Positions 9,604-19,090 of a DNA stretch of 64,000 bases are shown here, piece after piece. A model generated the notes under the pieces. The model was given only the letters and a program-made list of their open reading frames with translations, was not told where the DNA came from and did not search any database. Both the position numbers and the translations under genes were made by a program. The stretch lies in the NCBI RefSeq assembly GCF_022096995.1, contig NZ_JACXGQ010000004.1, forward strand, positions 372,001 through 436,000, given 5' to 3'. Origin of the DNA: Yoonia sp. I 8.24. Lineage in GTDB: Bacteria > Pseudomonadota > Alphaproteobacteria > Rhodobacterales > Rhodobacteraceae. Position 1 is the first letter of the stretch, and each line of letters begins with the position of its first letter.

Positions 9604-11796
9604 TTATTGATCGATAATCGCGTTCAAGGTCGCTGATGGGCGCATCGCCGCAGCGGTCTTGACGGGATCTGTGCGGTAGTATCCACCAAGATCAACGGCT
9701 GGGCCTTGGGCGGCTGCAAGCTCTGCCAAAATATCAGCTTCGCCTTCGGCAAGTGCTTTTGCAACTGGCGCGAAATACTCTGCCAATTCTGGATCGCTGT
9801 TCTGGCGCGACAGGGCTTCGGCCCAATAGCGTGCGAACCAATAGTGGCTGTTGCGGTTGTCTGGCTCACCAACCTTACGAGACGGCGAACGGCCATCGTC
9901 CAAGATGCCTTGTGTCGCGGCATCCACCGCTTGGCCCAAGACGCGCGCTTTTTCATTGCCCTTCTGTTCAGACAAGAACGTCAGGCTTTCGCCCAGCGCA
10001 CAGAACTCACCAAGGCTGTCCCAACGCAGGTGGTTTTCTTCGGCCAGCTGTTGCACGTGTTTCGGTGCGGAGCCACCAGCCCCCGTTTCAAACATGCCGC
10101 CGCCGTTCATCAGTTTCACGATGGACAGCATTTTAGCAGATGTGGCAAGTTCCAAGATTGGGAACAGATCGGTCAAATAATCGCGCAGCACGTTGCCGGT
10201 GATGGCAATGGAATCTTGTCCCTTCGTGATTGTCTCAAACGAAGAGCGTGTCGCCGCCCGTGGCGTCATGATGTCGAACTTATCGGCAACGCCGCGCGCT
10301 TCGAGGATCGGCTTCACATAGGCGATAAGTTCTGCGTCATGCGCACGATCTTCATCAAGCCAGAAAATAGCGTTGCAGTTTTCGGTCTTCTGACGGTCAA
10401 TCGCGAGGTTCACCCAATCTTCGATCGGTGCCTTACGTGTCGAGGCAGAGCGCCAAATGTCGCCAGCTTCGACTGTGTGCGCGTGCAATACGGTGCCGTC
10501 TTCGAGGATCAATTTGACTGTACCAGCTTCTGGCACTTCAAACGTTGTCGGGTGAGACCCGTATTCTTCTGCTTTTTGCGCCATCAAACCAACGTTTTGT
10601 ACTGTGCCAGCAGTCGCTGGGTTCAGTTTTCCGTTCTCTTTGAAGAAGTTGATCGATTCATCATAGATCGGTGCATAGGAATTATCTGGGATCACACAAT
10701 TTGCGTCTGATTCTTTGCCATCCGGGCCCCAGCCCTTGCCGCCAGCACGGATAAGCGCGGGCATAGACGCGTCAATGATCACGTCTGATGACACGTGCAA
10801 GTTGGTCAGCCCCTTGTCACTGTCGACCATATACATTGGTGGACGTGCTGCGATGCAGGCATCAATGTCAGCAACGATTTCTGCGTTGTCTTTCACGCGT
10901 GCCAGCAGATCACCCAGACCAGAGTTAGGGTTCACACCAAGCGCTGTAAGCGCATCACCGTGGGCTTCAAATACCGGCGCAAGAAAGGCTTTGACTGCGT
11001 GACCAAAGATGATCGGGTCAGACACTTTCATCATTGTTGATTTCAGGTGCAGCGAAAATAGTGTCCCGTCTGCTTTGGTCTTTTCGATTTCAGCAGCCAA
11101 AAAGTCCTGAAGTGCGGCGACGCTCATGAATGTCGCGTCAACCACGGTGCCCGCTGGGTAGCTTAGGCCATCCTTAAGAACGATTTCACCGTTTGCGGTT
11201 TCAAGAACGATTTTAGCAGTCGTTTCTTCGGCAAGCGTTGCCGATTTTTCATTCGAGAAGAAATCGTTGCCAGACATGGACGACACGTGCGTCTTGCTGT
11301 CTGCAGCCCAATCACCCATGCGGTGCGGGTTGTTTTGCGCAAAGTTCTTGACGGCCTTCGCAGCGCGACGATCAGAGTTACCTTCGCGCAGCACAGGGTT
11401 CACGGCTGACCCTTTGATCGCGTCATATTTTGCACGCGCGTCTTTTTCGGCGTCGGTTTGTGGCGCCTCGGGGTAGTTCGGCACCGCGAAACCCTTTGAC
11501 TGCAATTCCGTGATGGCACCAACCAATTGCGGCACAGAGGCCGAGATATTTGGCAGTTTGATTACATTGGCATCAGCCGTTTTCACCAGTTTGCCAAGTT
11601 CAGCCAGATCATCAGATTGACGCTGATCTTCGGTCAGATTGTCGGGGAAAGCCGCCAAGATACGGCCCGCAAGGCTGATGTCCTTGGTGCCAACGGACAC
11701 GCCTGCGGCGGCCGCGAATTTTTGGATGATGGGCAAGAATGACGCAGACGCCAGTTCAGGGGCTTCGTCGACTTTGGTGTAGATGATATCTGACAT
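9604..11796 (-). CDS. icd: isocitrate dehydrogenase (NADP), monomeric type
   Basis: Citric acid cycle enzyme converting isocitrate to 2-oxoglutarate and CO2 with NADP. At 730 aa it is of the large single-chain type, unrelated in length to the about 400-aa dimeric enzyme. Recognisable family stretches include the N-terminal [11 protein letters not shown], the [15 protein letters not shown] segment (about residue 140-155), [11 protein letters not shown] and the C-terminal DLGGYYRTD. It is monocistronic: a strong terminator follows, and a 272-base gap with no gene precedes it (11797-12068). A TATACT box lies in that gap on the minus strand but no convincing -35 partner was found. Confidence 0.95.
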   Translation of the reverse strand: MSDIIYTKVDEAPELASASFLPIIQKFAAAAGVSVGTKDISLAGRILAAFPDNLTEDQRQSDDLAELGKLVKTADANVIKLPNISASVPQLVGAITELQSKGFAVPNYPEAPQTDAEKDARAKYDAIKGSAVNPVLREGNSDRRAAKAVKNFAQNNPHRMGDWAADSKTHVSSMSGNDFFSNEKSATLAEETTAKIVLETANGEIVLKDGLSYPAGTVVDATFMSVAALQDFLAAEIEKTKADGTLFSLHLKSTMMKVSDPIIFGHAVKAFLAPVFEAHGDALTALGVNPNSGLGDLLARVKDNAEIVADIDACIAARPPMYMVDSDKGLTNLHVSSDVIIDASMPALIRAGGKGWGPDGKESDANCVIPDNSYAPIYDESINFFKENGKLNPATAGTVQNVGLMAQKAEEYGSHPTTFEVPEAGTVKLILEDGTVLHAHTVEAGDIWRSASTRKAPIEDWVNLAIDRQKTENCNAIFWLDEDRAHDAELIAYVKPILEARGVADKFDIMTPRAATRSSFETITKGQDSIAITGNVLRDYLTDLFPILELATSAKMLSIVKLMNGGGMFETGAGGSAPKHVQQLAEENHLRWDSLGEFCALGESLTFLSEQKGNEKARVLGQAVDAATQGILDDGRSPSRKVGEPDNRNSHYWFARYWAEALSRQNSDPELAEYFAPVAKALAEGEADILAELAAAQGPAVDLGGYYRTDPVKTAAAMRPSATLNAIIDQ

Positions 11797-12068
11797 AGGA
11801 ACCTCTTGTGATTGAGTTGCCTTGCTCCATAGCCGATGTCACCGCCATCGTCCACAGTATACCGCTGCATACGGAACGGGAATTACGTAAGCCTAAATCG
11901 AACTGTTCAAATCTTAAGGCTCTCAAAAAACCTCACTAACCACAAACAAACTGACATGGAAATCCAACGCGCGGCGTGTAGGCAGCACGAACGACGTTGT
12001 GCTAAACTGTTTTTGGTGGAGCTATATTTTTAAGTTCACGGATTCGACGCAAAGATACTCGGTACTCA

Positions 12069-12359
12069 ATGAAAACGATACAAATCATAGACGGTGCAGA
12101 AAACTGTGCATACGATTGCTTTCTCGCGGATGACGAGCTGTTCGAAGCGATATTCCCAGAAAATGGTCAGGATATCGAATTTATTGAGGATTTCTTAGAA
12201 AGAGTGTCAGATGGCAGTTGCGATAGCCTATTCGCGCTGATGTGGGAGCGGCGCGTACCAAAGAAAGGTATAAAAGGGATAGATGGTAGCTTGTACTATG
12301 AGCTTCTAGGTAAGAAGAAATTCTACCCAAACAAGCGTGACAGTGATCTGAAGCGATAG
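12069..12359 (+). CDS. small acidic hypothetical protein
   Basis: A 96-aa protein not recognised. Its first two thirds are acidic with a cysteine pair (C13, C17 in ENCAYDC) and its last third is basic (KKKFYPNKRDSDLKR). It is not secreted and has no membrane segment. There is no clear ribosome site before the ATG. Base composition is lower in GC than the neighbours (about 47% in one hand-counted line). It lies alone between icd and the aldehyde dehydrogenase, convergent with the latter. Confidence 0.5.
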   Translation: MKTIQIIDGAENCAYDCFLADDELFEAIFPENGQDIEFIEDFLERVSDGSCDSLFALMWERRVPKKGIKGIDGSLYYELLGKKKFYPNKRDSDLKR

Positions 12360-12420
12360 GGGCGAAACATGAAACCATAGCATTGAAGCGTAGCTTCTAT
12401 CCGTTCCCTGATAACAAACA

Positions 12421-12444
12421 GGCAGCCGCGAAAACGCAGCTGCC
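12421..12444 (-). terminator. probable terminator of the aldehyde dehydrogenase gene
   Basis: GGCAGCCGCG pairs with CGCAGCTGCC (one mismatch, AAAA loop). It lies 11 bases past the stop of the minus-strand gene and is followed on that strand by TGTTTGTT, a weak T-rich tail. Confidence 0.5.
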
Positions 12445-12454
12445 GTTATTGCTT

Positions 12455-13975
12455 CTAGAAGAAACCCAATTTGTTGGGGTTATAGCTGACCAGCATGTTT
12501 TTGGTCTGCTGGTAGTGGTCCAACATCATTTTGTGGTTTTCACGTCCAACGCCGGATTGCTTGTATCCGCCAAAGGCCGCGTGCGCCGGATAGGCGTGGT
12601 AGTTATTGACCCAGACGCGCCCGGCTTCGATCCCGCGTCCAAAGCGGTAGCAGGTGTTCATATCGCGCGACCACACACCGGCGCCAAGCCCGTACATCGT
12701 GTCATTTGCGATTTCCATTGCTTCGGCTTCGTCCTTAAAGGTCGTCACCGATACAACCGGGCCAAAGATTTCCTCTTGGAAGACCCGCATCTTATTGTGG
12801 CCTTTCAGGACAGTCGGCTGGATGTAGAACCCGTTTTCAAGGTCGCCATCCATTTGCGCAGCTGCGCCACCCGCCAGAACCGTCGCACCTTCTTCGACGC
12901 CGATTTGCAGATACGACAAAATTTTGTCCTGCTGTTCACGGCTTGCTTGGGCGCCAAGCATCGTGTCTGGCAAACGTGGATCACCTTGCTTAATTGCCTT
13001 CACCCGCGCAATCGCTCGTGCGATGAATTCTTCGTAGATGTCTTCTTGGATCAGCGCGCGGCTTGGGCTTGTGCAAACCTCGCCTTGGTTGAATGCAAAC
13101 AACACAAAACCTTCGACCGCTTTGTCCAAGAACGCGTCATCCTTAGCCATGACATCCGAAAAGAAGATGTTCGGCGATTTGCCCCCCAGTTCCAATGTCA
13201 CGGGGATTAGGTTTTCTGTCGCGGCTTGCATGATTTTACGGCCGGTCGCGGTGGACCCTGTAAACGCGATTTTTGCAATCCGTGAAGATGATGCCAGTGC
13301 TGCGCCCACTTCACCGCCATATCCGTTGACAATATTCAATACGCCGTCGGGCAATAGATCTGCGATCAGCTCTGCCACAACCATTATCGCGGCTGGGGTT
13401 TGTTCGGCGGGTTTGATGACCACGCAGTTGCCCGCAGCTAGTGCTGGGGCCAATTTCCAAGCGGCCATCAAGACCGAGAAATTCCAAGGGATGATCTGTC
13501 CAACGACGCCAAGCGGTTCATGAAAGTGGTAGGCGACCGTGTCGGCGTCAATTTCTGACATCGCGCCTTCTTGGCCGCGCAACGCCCCTGCGAAATACCG
13601 AAAATGGTCCGCAGCGAGCGGAATATCTGCCGCCATCGTTTCGCGGATCGGCTTGCCGTTGTCCCATGTCTCAGCGGTCGCAATCAGTTCTAAATTCGCG
13701 TCGATAACATCCGCGATTTTCAACAAGATGTTGGACCGATCGGTGACAGATTTCTTGCCCCACGCATCTTTGGCCGCATGTGCCGCATCCAGCGCCAGAT
13801 CAACGTCTGCCGCATCAGATTGCGCAATTTCGCATACCGGATTGCCGGTAATAGGCGTTATATTATCAAAATAGCGCCCATTTACTGGCGGCACGAATTT
13901 GCCGCCGATAAAGTTATCATAGCGGTTTTTAAACGGAGAGCTAAACTGCTGCTCTGTCTGTGTCATCTCATTCAT
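12455..13975 (-). CDS. NAD-dependent aldehyde dehydrogenase (AcoD/ExaC-like)
   Basis: Cytoplasmic enzyme (506 aa) oxidising aldehydes, probably acetaldehyde, to the acid. It has the full aldehyde dehydrogenase fold: cofactor-binding IPWNFS (about 162-167), GSTATG (240-245), general base E262 in LELGGKSPN, and catalytic C301 in [12 protein letters not shown]. The sequence resembles the ExaC/AcoD branch. The ATG at 13975 is preceded by GGAGGAAAAAATT and is preferred to an upstream in-frame ATG at 14005. It shares its strand with the MFS, DeoR and GAF-Fis genes upstream. The last is a likely regulator, because AcoR-type proteins commonly control acetoin/acetaldehyde genes. Confidence 0.9.
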   Translation of the reverse strand: MNEMTQTEQQFSSPFKNRYDNFIGGKFVPPVNGRYFDNITPITGNPVCEIAQSDAADVDLALDAAHAAKDAWGKKSVTDRSNILLKIADVIDANLELIATAETWDNGKPIRETMAADIPLAADHFRYFAGALRGQEGAMSEIDADTVAYHFHEPLGVVGQIIPWNFSVLMAAWKLAPALAAGNCVVIKPAEQTPAAIMVVAELIADLLPDGVLNIVNGYGGEVGAALASSSRIAKIAFTGSTATGRKIMQAATENLIPVTLELGGKSPNIFFSDVMAKDDAFLDKAVEGFVLFAFNQGEVCTSPSRALIQEDIYEEFIARAIARVKAIKQGDPRLPDTMLGAQASREQQDKILSYLQIGVEEGATVLAGGAAAQMDGDLENGFYIQPTVLKGHNKMRVFQEEIFGPVVSVTTFKDEAEAMEIANDTMYGLGAGVWSRDMNTCYRFGRGIEAGRVWVNNYHAYPAHAAFGGYKQSGVGRENHKMMLDHYQQTKNMLVSYNPNKLGFF

Positions 13976-14102
13976 AATTTTTTCCTCCAAGCCCAGGTCC
14001 TCCACCCGGGTTCGAGAAAGCTAACGGCGATGTGATTACCGCGTATATGGGTGAAACGAGATAGCCAACGTAACCTGTATCAGAACTGAGACAATGGCAG
14101 GA

Positions 14103-15236
14103 CTAGATGCGCACGACCCGTGCAGCGGTCAGCGGAACCAGCGCCATCAGCAGCGCCAAAAGCCCAAACGCGATCTGCAGATTTGAGGCATCCGCCACGA
14201 AACCAACCAATGCAGGCCCAAGCAAAACCCCCGCATAGCCCGTTGTCGTGACCGAAGCGATTGCAAGGCCCGGCGGCATGACTTTCTGCCGCCCCGCAGC
14301 GCTAAACACGATGGGCACGATATTTGCTGCCCCCACCCCAATGAACACAAACCCAGCTAGCGACAGGATCGACAAGGGCGCTGCCGCCACCAGTAGAATG
14401 CCAAAAATTGTCAGAATCCCACCAATGAACAACACCCGAAACTCGCCCAGCGCCGTCACAATCCGGTCGCCGGTTAGCCGCGCGATCACCATCGCAATAG
14501 AAAATAGGATATAGCCGATACCCGCAGATGCCTCTGAAACCACGTCGCGATCAATGATCAGCAACGCCCCCCAATCCAAAACGGCCCCCTCGACCAGAAA
14601 CGTCACCGCCGCCAACGCAGCAAGCAAAAGAACGATACCATGCGGAATGGTATAGGGTTCTGGCGCATCACCGCTGACGGCCAACAACCGAGGGCTCGCA
14701 AACAAGATCGCCGCGAGCGCAATCGCCGCGCCAACCAGCCCCGCTACCACGACAGAGGCGCCAACCGATAAAAGCCCGGTTGTCAGCATCGCCCCAAAGA
14801 AACCGCCAACACTGAACTGCGCATGAAATCCGGACATGAGCGAGCGGCCCTCTTTGCCTTCGATCTCGGCGCCATGCAGGTTCATCGCGACATCAATTGT
14901 TCCAAGCGCAGCCCCAAACAAAAACAACGCAGCCCCAAGGGAAACCGGTGATCCCGCAAGCACAAGGACAGGCAAAAACGCAACCAATCCAAGGCCCCCC
15001 AAAAGCACCATGGGCCGCGCCCCACGGCGCGCCGCGATCACCCCGGTGATTGGCATCGCAATAATCGATCCCAGCCCAAGACAAAGCAATATCACGCCAA
15101 ACTGGCCTTCATCAGCACCGACATTTGCTTTGATAAAGGGAAAGAGCGGCGCGCAGCAGGCCATGGTGAACCCGGCAACAAAGAATGCAACCCGCGTTGC
15201 AAGGCGCGCAGGCGCTGTAGCGGAATAATCAGTCAA
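14103..15236 (-). CDS. MFS transporter
   Basis: Membrane transporter (377 aa) with about twelve hydrophobic segments. The N-terminal half has a loop between helices 2 and 3 with GVIAARRGAR, the usual MFS A-motif position. It follows the DeoR gene with a 21-base gap, so they form one operon and DeoR likely governs it. Family relatives include sugar and drug transporters; the substrate cannot be told. Confidence 0.82.
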   Translation of the reverse strand: MTDYSATAPARLATRVAFFVAGFTMACCAPLFPFIKANVGADEGQFGVILLCLGLGSIIAMPITGVIAARRGARPMVLLGGLGLVAFLPVLVLAGSPVSLGAALFLFGAALGTIDVAMNLHGAEIEGKEGRSLMSGFHAQFSVGGFFGAMLTTGLLSVGASVVVAGLVGAAIALAAILFASPRLLAVSGDAPEPYTIPHGIVLLLAALAAVTFLVEGAVLDWGALLIIDRDVVSEASAGIGYILFSIAMVIARLTGDRIVTALGEFRVLFIGGILTIFGILLVAAAPLSILSLAGFVFIGVGAANIVPIVFSAAGRQKVMPPGLAIASVTTTGYAGVLLGPALVGFVADASNLQIAFGLLALLMALVPLTAARVVRI

Positions 15237-15257
15237 TGAATGTCCTAACTTTGACGG

Positions 15258-16013
15258 TTATGCGTGTATGAATGTTGTGCCCGCGTCTGAAAACGGTGCG
15301 GTCAATCTGTGATCCGCGTCGGTGATCACCGCGTCGATCTGATCGAGGGGCAACGTATGATGTCGCGCGCGGCGGCCAATCTTTTGCGCCCCGGTGACAA
15401 CGATCGTGCGTGCGGCGGCAGCGTGCATCGCTTGTTTCATTTGCGATTCTGCGTGGTCATCGCTGCTCAGCCCGAATGAAGTATCAACACCGCAAGCCCC
15501 CAAGATGGCGATATTCGCAGAGACCACGCCCGTCTGAAGCTGGGCATGGTCCCCGACGGCAATACCACCACGCGCGCTAAGCGTGCCACCAATCAAAAAC
15601 ACCGCAATCGCGTGTTCCTGGCAGGCAATCGCAACCCAAGGCGATGGCGTGATAACCAAACGGTTTGCAACGCCCGCAAGCTGCGGGATCAATGACAATG
15701 TCGTCGCGCCGCCGTCCATCAATAGCGTTGGCGCATCGCCAATCTCGCGAATTGCGGCGCGGATGATTGCAGGGTTGACTGCATCGGCGGCATTTATGCG
15801 TGCATGTAGCGGATCAGCTGGGCGCGCAATCGGCATTGCGCCACCGCGCACGCGCTGGGCCAAACCGTTTGCCTCAAGCGCAAGTATATCCCGCCGGATC
15901 GTATCCAGCGACACATCGAATTCTTTCGCGACATCGGTCGCGACAATCTGGCACCCAGCATCCAATCGCTGCGCGAGGAGACGTTGTCGGGTATCCGGAA
16001 TATTTAGGTCCAT
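15258..16013 (-). CDS. DeoR-family transcriptional regulator
   Basis: Regulator (251 aa) with an N-terminal helix-turn-helix (about residues 8-55, with FDVSLDTIRRDI as recognition part) and a C-terminal phosphosugar-sensing domain (MDGGATTLSLIP, VGAxGVD-like GACGVDTSFG). The family usually answers to sugar phosphates. Start at ATG 16013 (MDLNIPDTRQR) is chosen over ATG 16043 because the HTH begins at once. The ribosome site is weak for both. It probably controls the MFS gene that follows. Confidence 0.82.
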   Translation of the reverse strand: MDLNIPDTRQRLLAQRLDAGCQIVATDVAKEFDVSLDTIRRDILALEANGLAQRVRGGAMPIARPADPLHARINAADAVNPAIIRAAIREIGDAPTLLMDGGATTLSLIPQLAGVANRLVITPSPWVAIACQEHAIAVFLIGGTLSARGGIAVGDHAQLQTGVVSANIAILGACGVDTSFGLSSDDHAESQMKQAMHAAAARTIVVTGAQKIGRRARHHTLPLDQIDAVITDADHRLTAPFSDAGTTFIHA

Positions 16014-16079
16014 GCAAATTCCCGCATAATGTTGCAGAATCATGCATAGAGCGATTTTAGGACTCGGTCAATGCCGGGG

Positions 16080-17042
16080 TTAGTCGCCAATCCCCAGCCG
16101 CTTCATCCGACGGTACAACGTAGCACGCCCCACGCCCAGCGCGCGCGCGGCCTGCGACACATTCCCATCCGCCCGGGCAAGCGCGCGCACGACGGCGGCG
16201 CGTTCGGCCTTGATGAAACCCGTCGGCCCCTCATCCCGGCCAAAGATATCAGACGCCGGACGCGGGCGTAGCGCGCCGATCAGCTCAAGCCCAAAGACCT
16301 TGCGCGCATTGCGCGTCGCCCCGACAACAATATCATCGGCATCCACGGCCAGTAGCGTCGCAATATCGGCGTCGCCGCTGTCGGCGACGATGATTCGGGC
16401 TTTCGGAAACGAAGCGCGAAAAAAATCGGATTCGATGGCCTTGGCGGTTTGCCCGACCATTGCGCCAATCAATTGGTTATAACTTTCGGTTTGATCAGCG
16501 CGTGCCGACGACACATCCAGCGCGGCTAACAGCCGCCCATCTGTACCAAAAATCGGCGCGTCCATGCAGCTCATCCCGATGTTGCGGGCAAAGAAATGCT
16601 CGTTGCGGTGAATCGTGATTTGCCGTTGCTCTGTCAGACATGTGCCGATGCCATTGGTACCCTCGGCGGCCTCGCTCCAATCAGCGCCGACACATAGCCC
16701 CCAATCGGAAAACGTGTCGCCGTCTGCATCTGTACAGCGTTGATCTAAAACAATTCCGGTTTCGTCTGTCAGCAAAACGCCGCAGCCCGAATTGCCCACC
16801 AACCCATACAAATGGTCCAGCTTCGGGGCGGCCACCATCATGAACCGATCATGCTTGCCGCGCCGGTCGTGCAGGTCTGTTGTATCGATACGGGTCACGC
16901 TGACATCATCTGCCGGATCAAGCCCATGGTGTTCCACCGACCGCCGCCAAGATGCCGCCAAAGCAGATCGCGCCGCCGCTGACCCTGAATGCACGGCACC
17001 CATAATCCTGTCGATATGTAACTTTTTCTCTGAAATGACCAT
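16080..17042 (-). CDS. GAF-Fis regulator, AcoR-like but lacking the AAA+ domain
   Basis: A 320-aa protein with an AcoR-type N-terminal region including a GAF sensor (about 60-200, containing EGTNGIGTCL) and a C-terminal Fis-type helix-turn-helix (VSQAARALGVGRATLYRRMK, about 295-315). The sigma-54-interacting AAA+ domain that sits between them in AcoR (ATP site, GAFTGA loop) is absent, so it cannot act as a classical sigma-54 activator. Ribosome site GGAGGGGGGA lies just before ATG. Given the aldehyde dehydrogenase three genes downstream, aldehyde or acetoin sensing is plausible. Confidence 0.8.
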   Translation of the reverse strand: MVISEKKLHIDRIMGAVHSGSAAARSALAASWRRSVEHHGLDPADDVSVTRIDTTDLHDRRGKHDRFMMVAAPKLDHLYGLVGNSGCGVLLTDETGIVLDQRCTDADGDTFSDWGLCVGADWSEAAEGTNGIGTCLTEQRQITIHRNEHFFARNIGMSCMDAPIFGTDGRLLAALDVSSARADQTESYNQLIGAMVGQTAKAIESDFFRASFPKARIIVADSGDADIATLLAVDADDIVVGATRNARKVFGLELIGALRPRPASDIFGRDEGPTGFIKAERAAVVRALARADGNVSQAARALGVGRATLYRRMKRLGIGD

Positions 17043-17198
17043 TCCCCCCTCCCGTGGCTAGTGGTCGTCCTCCGCCCAGACAATAGCGCGCATGTGCGCA
17101 GATGTCTCGGTTTGTGTTTAGCGGGCTCACTATACAGTTTCTCGCTTCGGAACTAATACTAGGCCCAGAGGTTGCGATCAGGGTGGGACAAACAAGCA

Positions 17199-17867
17199 AT
17201 GACGAACGAAAATTGGACGGCGCGATTTCCCGGACTTGCGCGGCTTTCCCCTGAAACCCAACAGATGTTGCAAGAAAAAAGCGTCGTGATCGATGTGCCC
17301 GCAAACACAACCATCTTTGGGCCCGGCAATTCGCCTGAAAACATGTTATTCTTGCTTGATGGCAGCGTGCGGGTACAGCAAGTGTCTGAAACCGGGCACG
17401 AAATTGTGCTTTACCGCATTCATGCGGGGCAAAGCTGTGTGCTGACCACGGCCTGTCTTTTGGCGTTCGAAGACTATTCCGCCGAAGGCATTTGCGAGAC
17501 CGACATTTCCGCCGCAGCCGTTCCACGTGCGGTGTTTGATGATCTTGTTGCGCAATCAAAAGAGTTCCGCGATTTTGTCTTTGCTGCCTTTTCCAAGCGG
17601 ATCACTGATCTGTTCTTGATGATCGACGAGGTCGCGTTTCAAAAGATGGATGTGCGGCTTGCCGATAAGCTGATCGCCCTTTCTGACGGCCAAGACACAA
17701 TCGCGACGACGCACCAAAAACTATCCGTTGAACTGGGCACCGCCCGGGAGGTTGTCTCGCGTCAACTGCAAGAATTTCAACGCCGGGGCTGGGTCGCGCA
17801 AAGCCGCGGCTGCGTACACTTGATCCAGCGCAATGCGTTAGAAAACTTGGCGGGTTACAGTCGGTGA
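17199..17867 (+). CDS. Crp/Fnr-family regulator of the sulfide oxidation cluster
   Basis: Transcription factor (222 aa) with an N-terminal cyclic-nucleotide-binding-like beta barrel and a C-terminal winged helix (THQKLSVELGTAREVVSRQLQEFQRRG, HTH about residues 165-190). There is no N-terminal Fnr cysteine cluster. Instead there are three cysteines in and after the barrel: C80 and C86 (QSCVLTTACLL) and C99 (EGICETD). It is followed at once by the DUF2892, persulfide dioxygenase and SQR genes, and a palindrome lies in the gap. A role as a reactive-sulfur sensor is an inference. The ATG at 17199 is preferred to a TTG at 17172. Confidence 0.85.
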   Translation: MTNENWTARFPGLARLSPETQQMLQEKSVVIDVPANTTIFGPGNSPENMLFLLDGSVRVQQVSETGHEIVLYRIHAGQSCVLTTACLLAFEDYSAEGICETDISAAAVPRAVFDDLVAQSKEFRDFVFAAFSKRITDLFLMIDEVAFQKMDVRLADKLIALSDGQDTIATTHQKLSVELGTAREVVSRQLQEFQRRGWVAQSRGCVHLIQRNALENLAGYSR

Positions 17868-17885
17868 CATAGATTTCGTTCACAT

Positions 17886-17900
17886 GGTGACATTGTCACC
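17886..17900. promoter_or_regulatory. inverted repeat, candidate operator of the sulfide cluster
   Basis: GGTGACATTGTCACC is a perfect 6-bp inverted repeat with 3-base spacer. It lies 19 bases after the regulator's stop and 58 bases before the DUF2892 start. Crp-family sites usually have the form TGTGA-N6-TCACA; this has GGTGA-N5-TCACC, one base shorter, so a Crp-type site is only probable. Confidence 0.5.
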
Positions 17901-17957
17901 GTCATCGCGCAGGCATCCCCTGTAGGTGATCCGTGAACAAAACACGGAGCCAAGAAA

Positions 17958-18170
17958 ATGACTGCAAACGTTGGAACAATCGACCGCCTAGTACGCATCA
18001 TCATTGGTGCAGCCCTGCTACTGCTGCCATTTATGAGCAGCTTCGCACTCTTCGAAAGCACCGCCGCGACGGTCATCGCCGTGGTCGCTGGCGTGATTCT
18101 GATCGCCACATCGGCGATGCGGTTTTGCCCGCTTTACCGCATCTTAGGCCTGCGCACCTGCCGGGTTTAA
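17958..18170 (+). CDS. DUF2892 small membrane protein
   Basis: A 70-aa inner-membrane protein with the DUF2892 pattern: NVGTIDRLVRIIIG start, two hydrophobic helices (about 15-32 and 36-50) and a C-terminal FCPLYRILGLRTC stretch with two cysteines (C57, C68). The family is common beside rhodanese and sulfide-oxidation genes, sometimes fused to rhodanese (YgaP). It is the first gene after the candidate operator and is followed 23 bases later by the dioxygenase. Confidence 0.82.
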   Translation: MTANVGTIDRLVRIIIGAALLLLPFMSSFALFESTAATVIAVVAGVILIATSAMRFCPLYRILGLRTCRV

Positions 18171-18193
18171 AACTGATTTTTGGAGAAACACCT

Positions 18194-19075
18194 ATGACCT
18201 ACCCCGTTGATATGAACGTCATTCCTGATGTGTCTGCGCATTTCGATGAAGCGACAAACACAATCAGCTATATCGTCAAAGACCCGTCTAGCGACCACTG
18301 CGCTATCGTCGATAGCGTCATGGACATCGACTATGCCGCCGGTCGGATCACCTATGATCACGCAGATGCGCTGATTAAAGAAGTCCAAGACCGTGGATTG
18401 ACCCTTGATTGGATTATCGAGACTCACGTCCACGCGGACCACCTGTCGGCGGCCCCTTACATTCAGGAAAAACTGGGTGGTAAGATCGGCGTCGGCGACA
18501 AGATTTTGGTCGTGCAGGACACATTCGGGAAAGTCTTTAACGAAGGCACTGAATTTCAACGCGACGGATCACAGTTTGATGCGCTGTTTAAAGATGGCGA
18601 CACTTATATGATTGGGAACATGCAAGTCGTTGCAATCTACACCCCCGGTCACACGCCTGCCTGTATGGTGCATGTTGCAGGGAACGCAACATTTACGGGT
18701 GATACATTGTTTATGCCCGACGGCGGGTCCGCCCGCGCAGATTTCCCGGGTGGGGATGCAGGTACGCTTTACGACAGCATTCAAAAAGTGCTCGCGCTGC
18801 CTGACGATATGCGCCTGTTCATGTGTCACGACTATGGCCCCAACGGGCGTGATATCGCGTGGGAAACCACGGTTGGTGACGAAAAATCCCACAACATCCA
18901 CGTCGGTGGCGGCAAGTCACGCGAAGACTTCATCAAGTTCCGCACCGAACGCGATGCCGTGCTGGATATGCCCAAGCTGATTATCCCGTCTTTGCAGGTC
19001 AACATGCGCGCTGGCGACGTTCCGACCGACCCGGACGGGAACCCAATGCTTAAAGTCCCTGTAAACAAACTTTAA
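18194..19075 (+). CDS. persulfide dioxygenase-like metallo-beta-lactamase-fold protein (ETHE1/Blh type)
   Basis: Predicted cytoplasmic non-haem iron enzyme (293 aa) oxidising glutathione persulfide to sulfite. The MBL metal motif THVHADHLS gives H78, H80, D82 and H83. H153 (PGHTPACM), D170 (TGDTLF) and H212 (MCHDYG) complete the metal site, and RADFPGG (181-187) is the ETHE1-like segment. The start is ATG at 18194 after TGGAGAAACACCT. A longer in-frame opening overlaps the DUF2892 gene and is not real. The gene lies directly before the SQR fusion, whose product supplies persulfide. Confidence 0.87.
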   Translation: MTYPVDMNVIPDVSAHFDEATNTISYIVKDPSSDHCAIVDSVMDIDYAAGRITYDHADALIKEVQDRGLTLDWIIETHVHADHLSAAPYIQEKLGGKIGVGDKILVVQDTFGKVFNEGTEFQRDGSQFDALFKDGDTYMIGNMQVVAIYTPGHTPACMVHVAGNATFTGDTLFMPDGGSARADFPGGDAGTLYDSIQKVLALPDDMRLFMCHDYGPNGRDIAWETTVGDEKSHNIHVGGGKSREDFIKFRTERDAVLDMPKLIIPSLQVNMRAGDVPTDPDGNPMLKVPVNKL

Positions 19076-19090
19076 TCGAGGAGCGCGACA

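Noticed and set aside
9706..10710. Open frame of over 300 codons opposite icd
   Set aside because: Antisense of the well-conserved isocitrate dehydrogenase; composition reflects the codon use of that gene.
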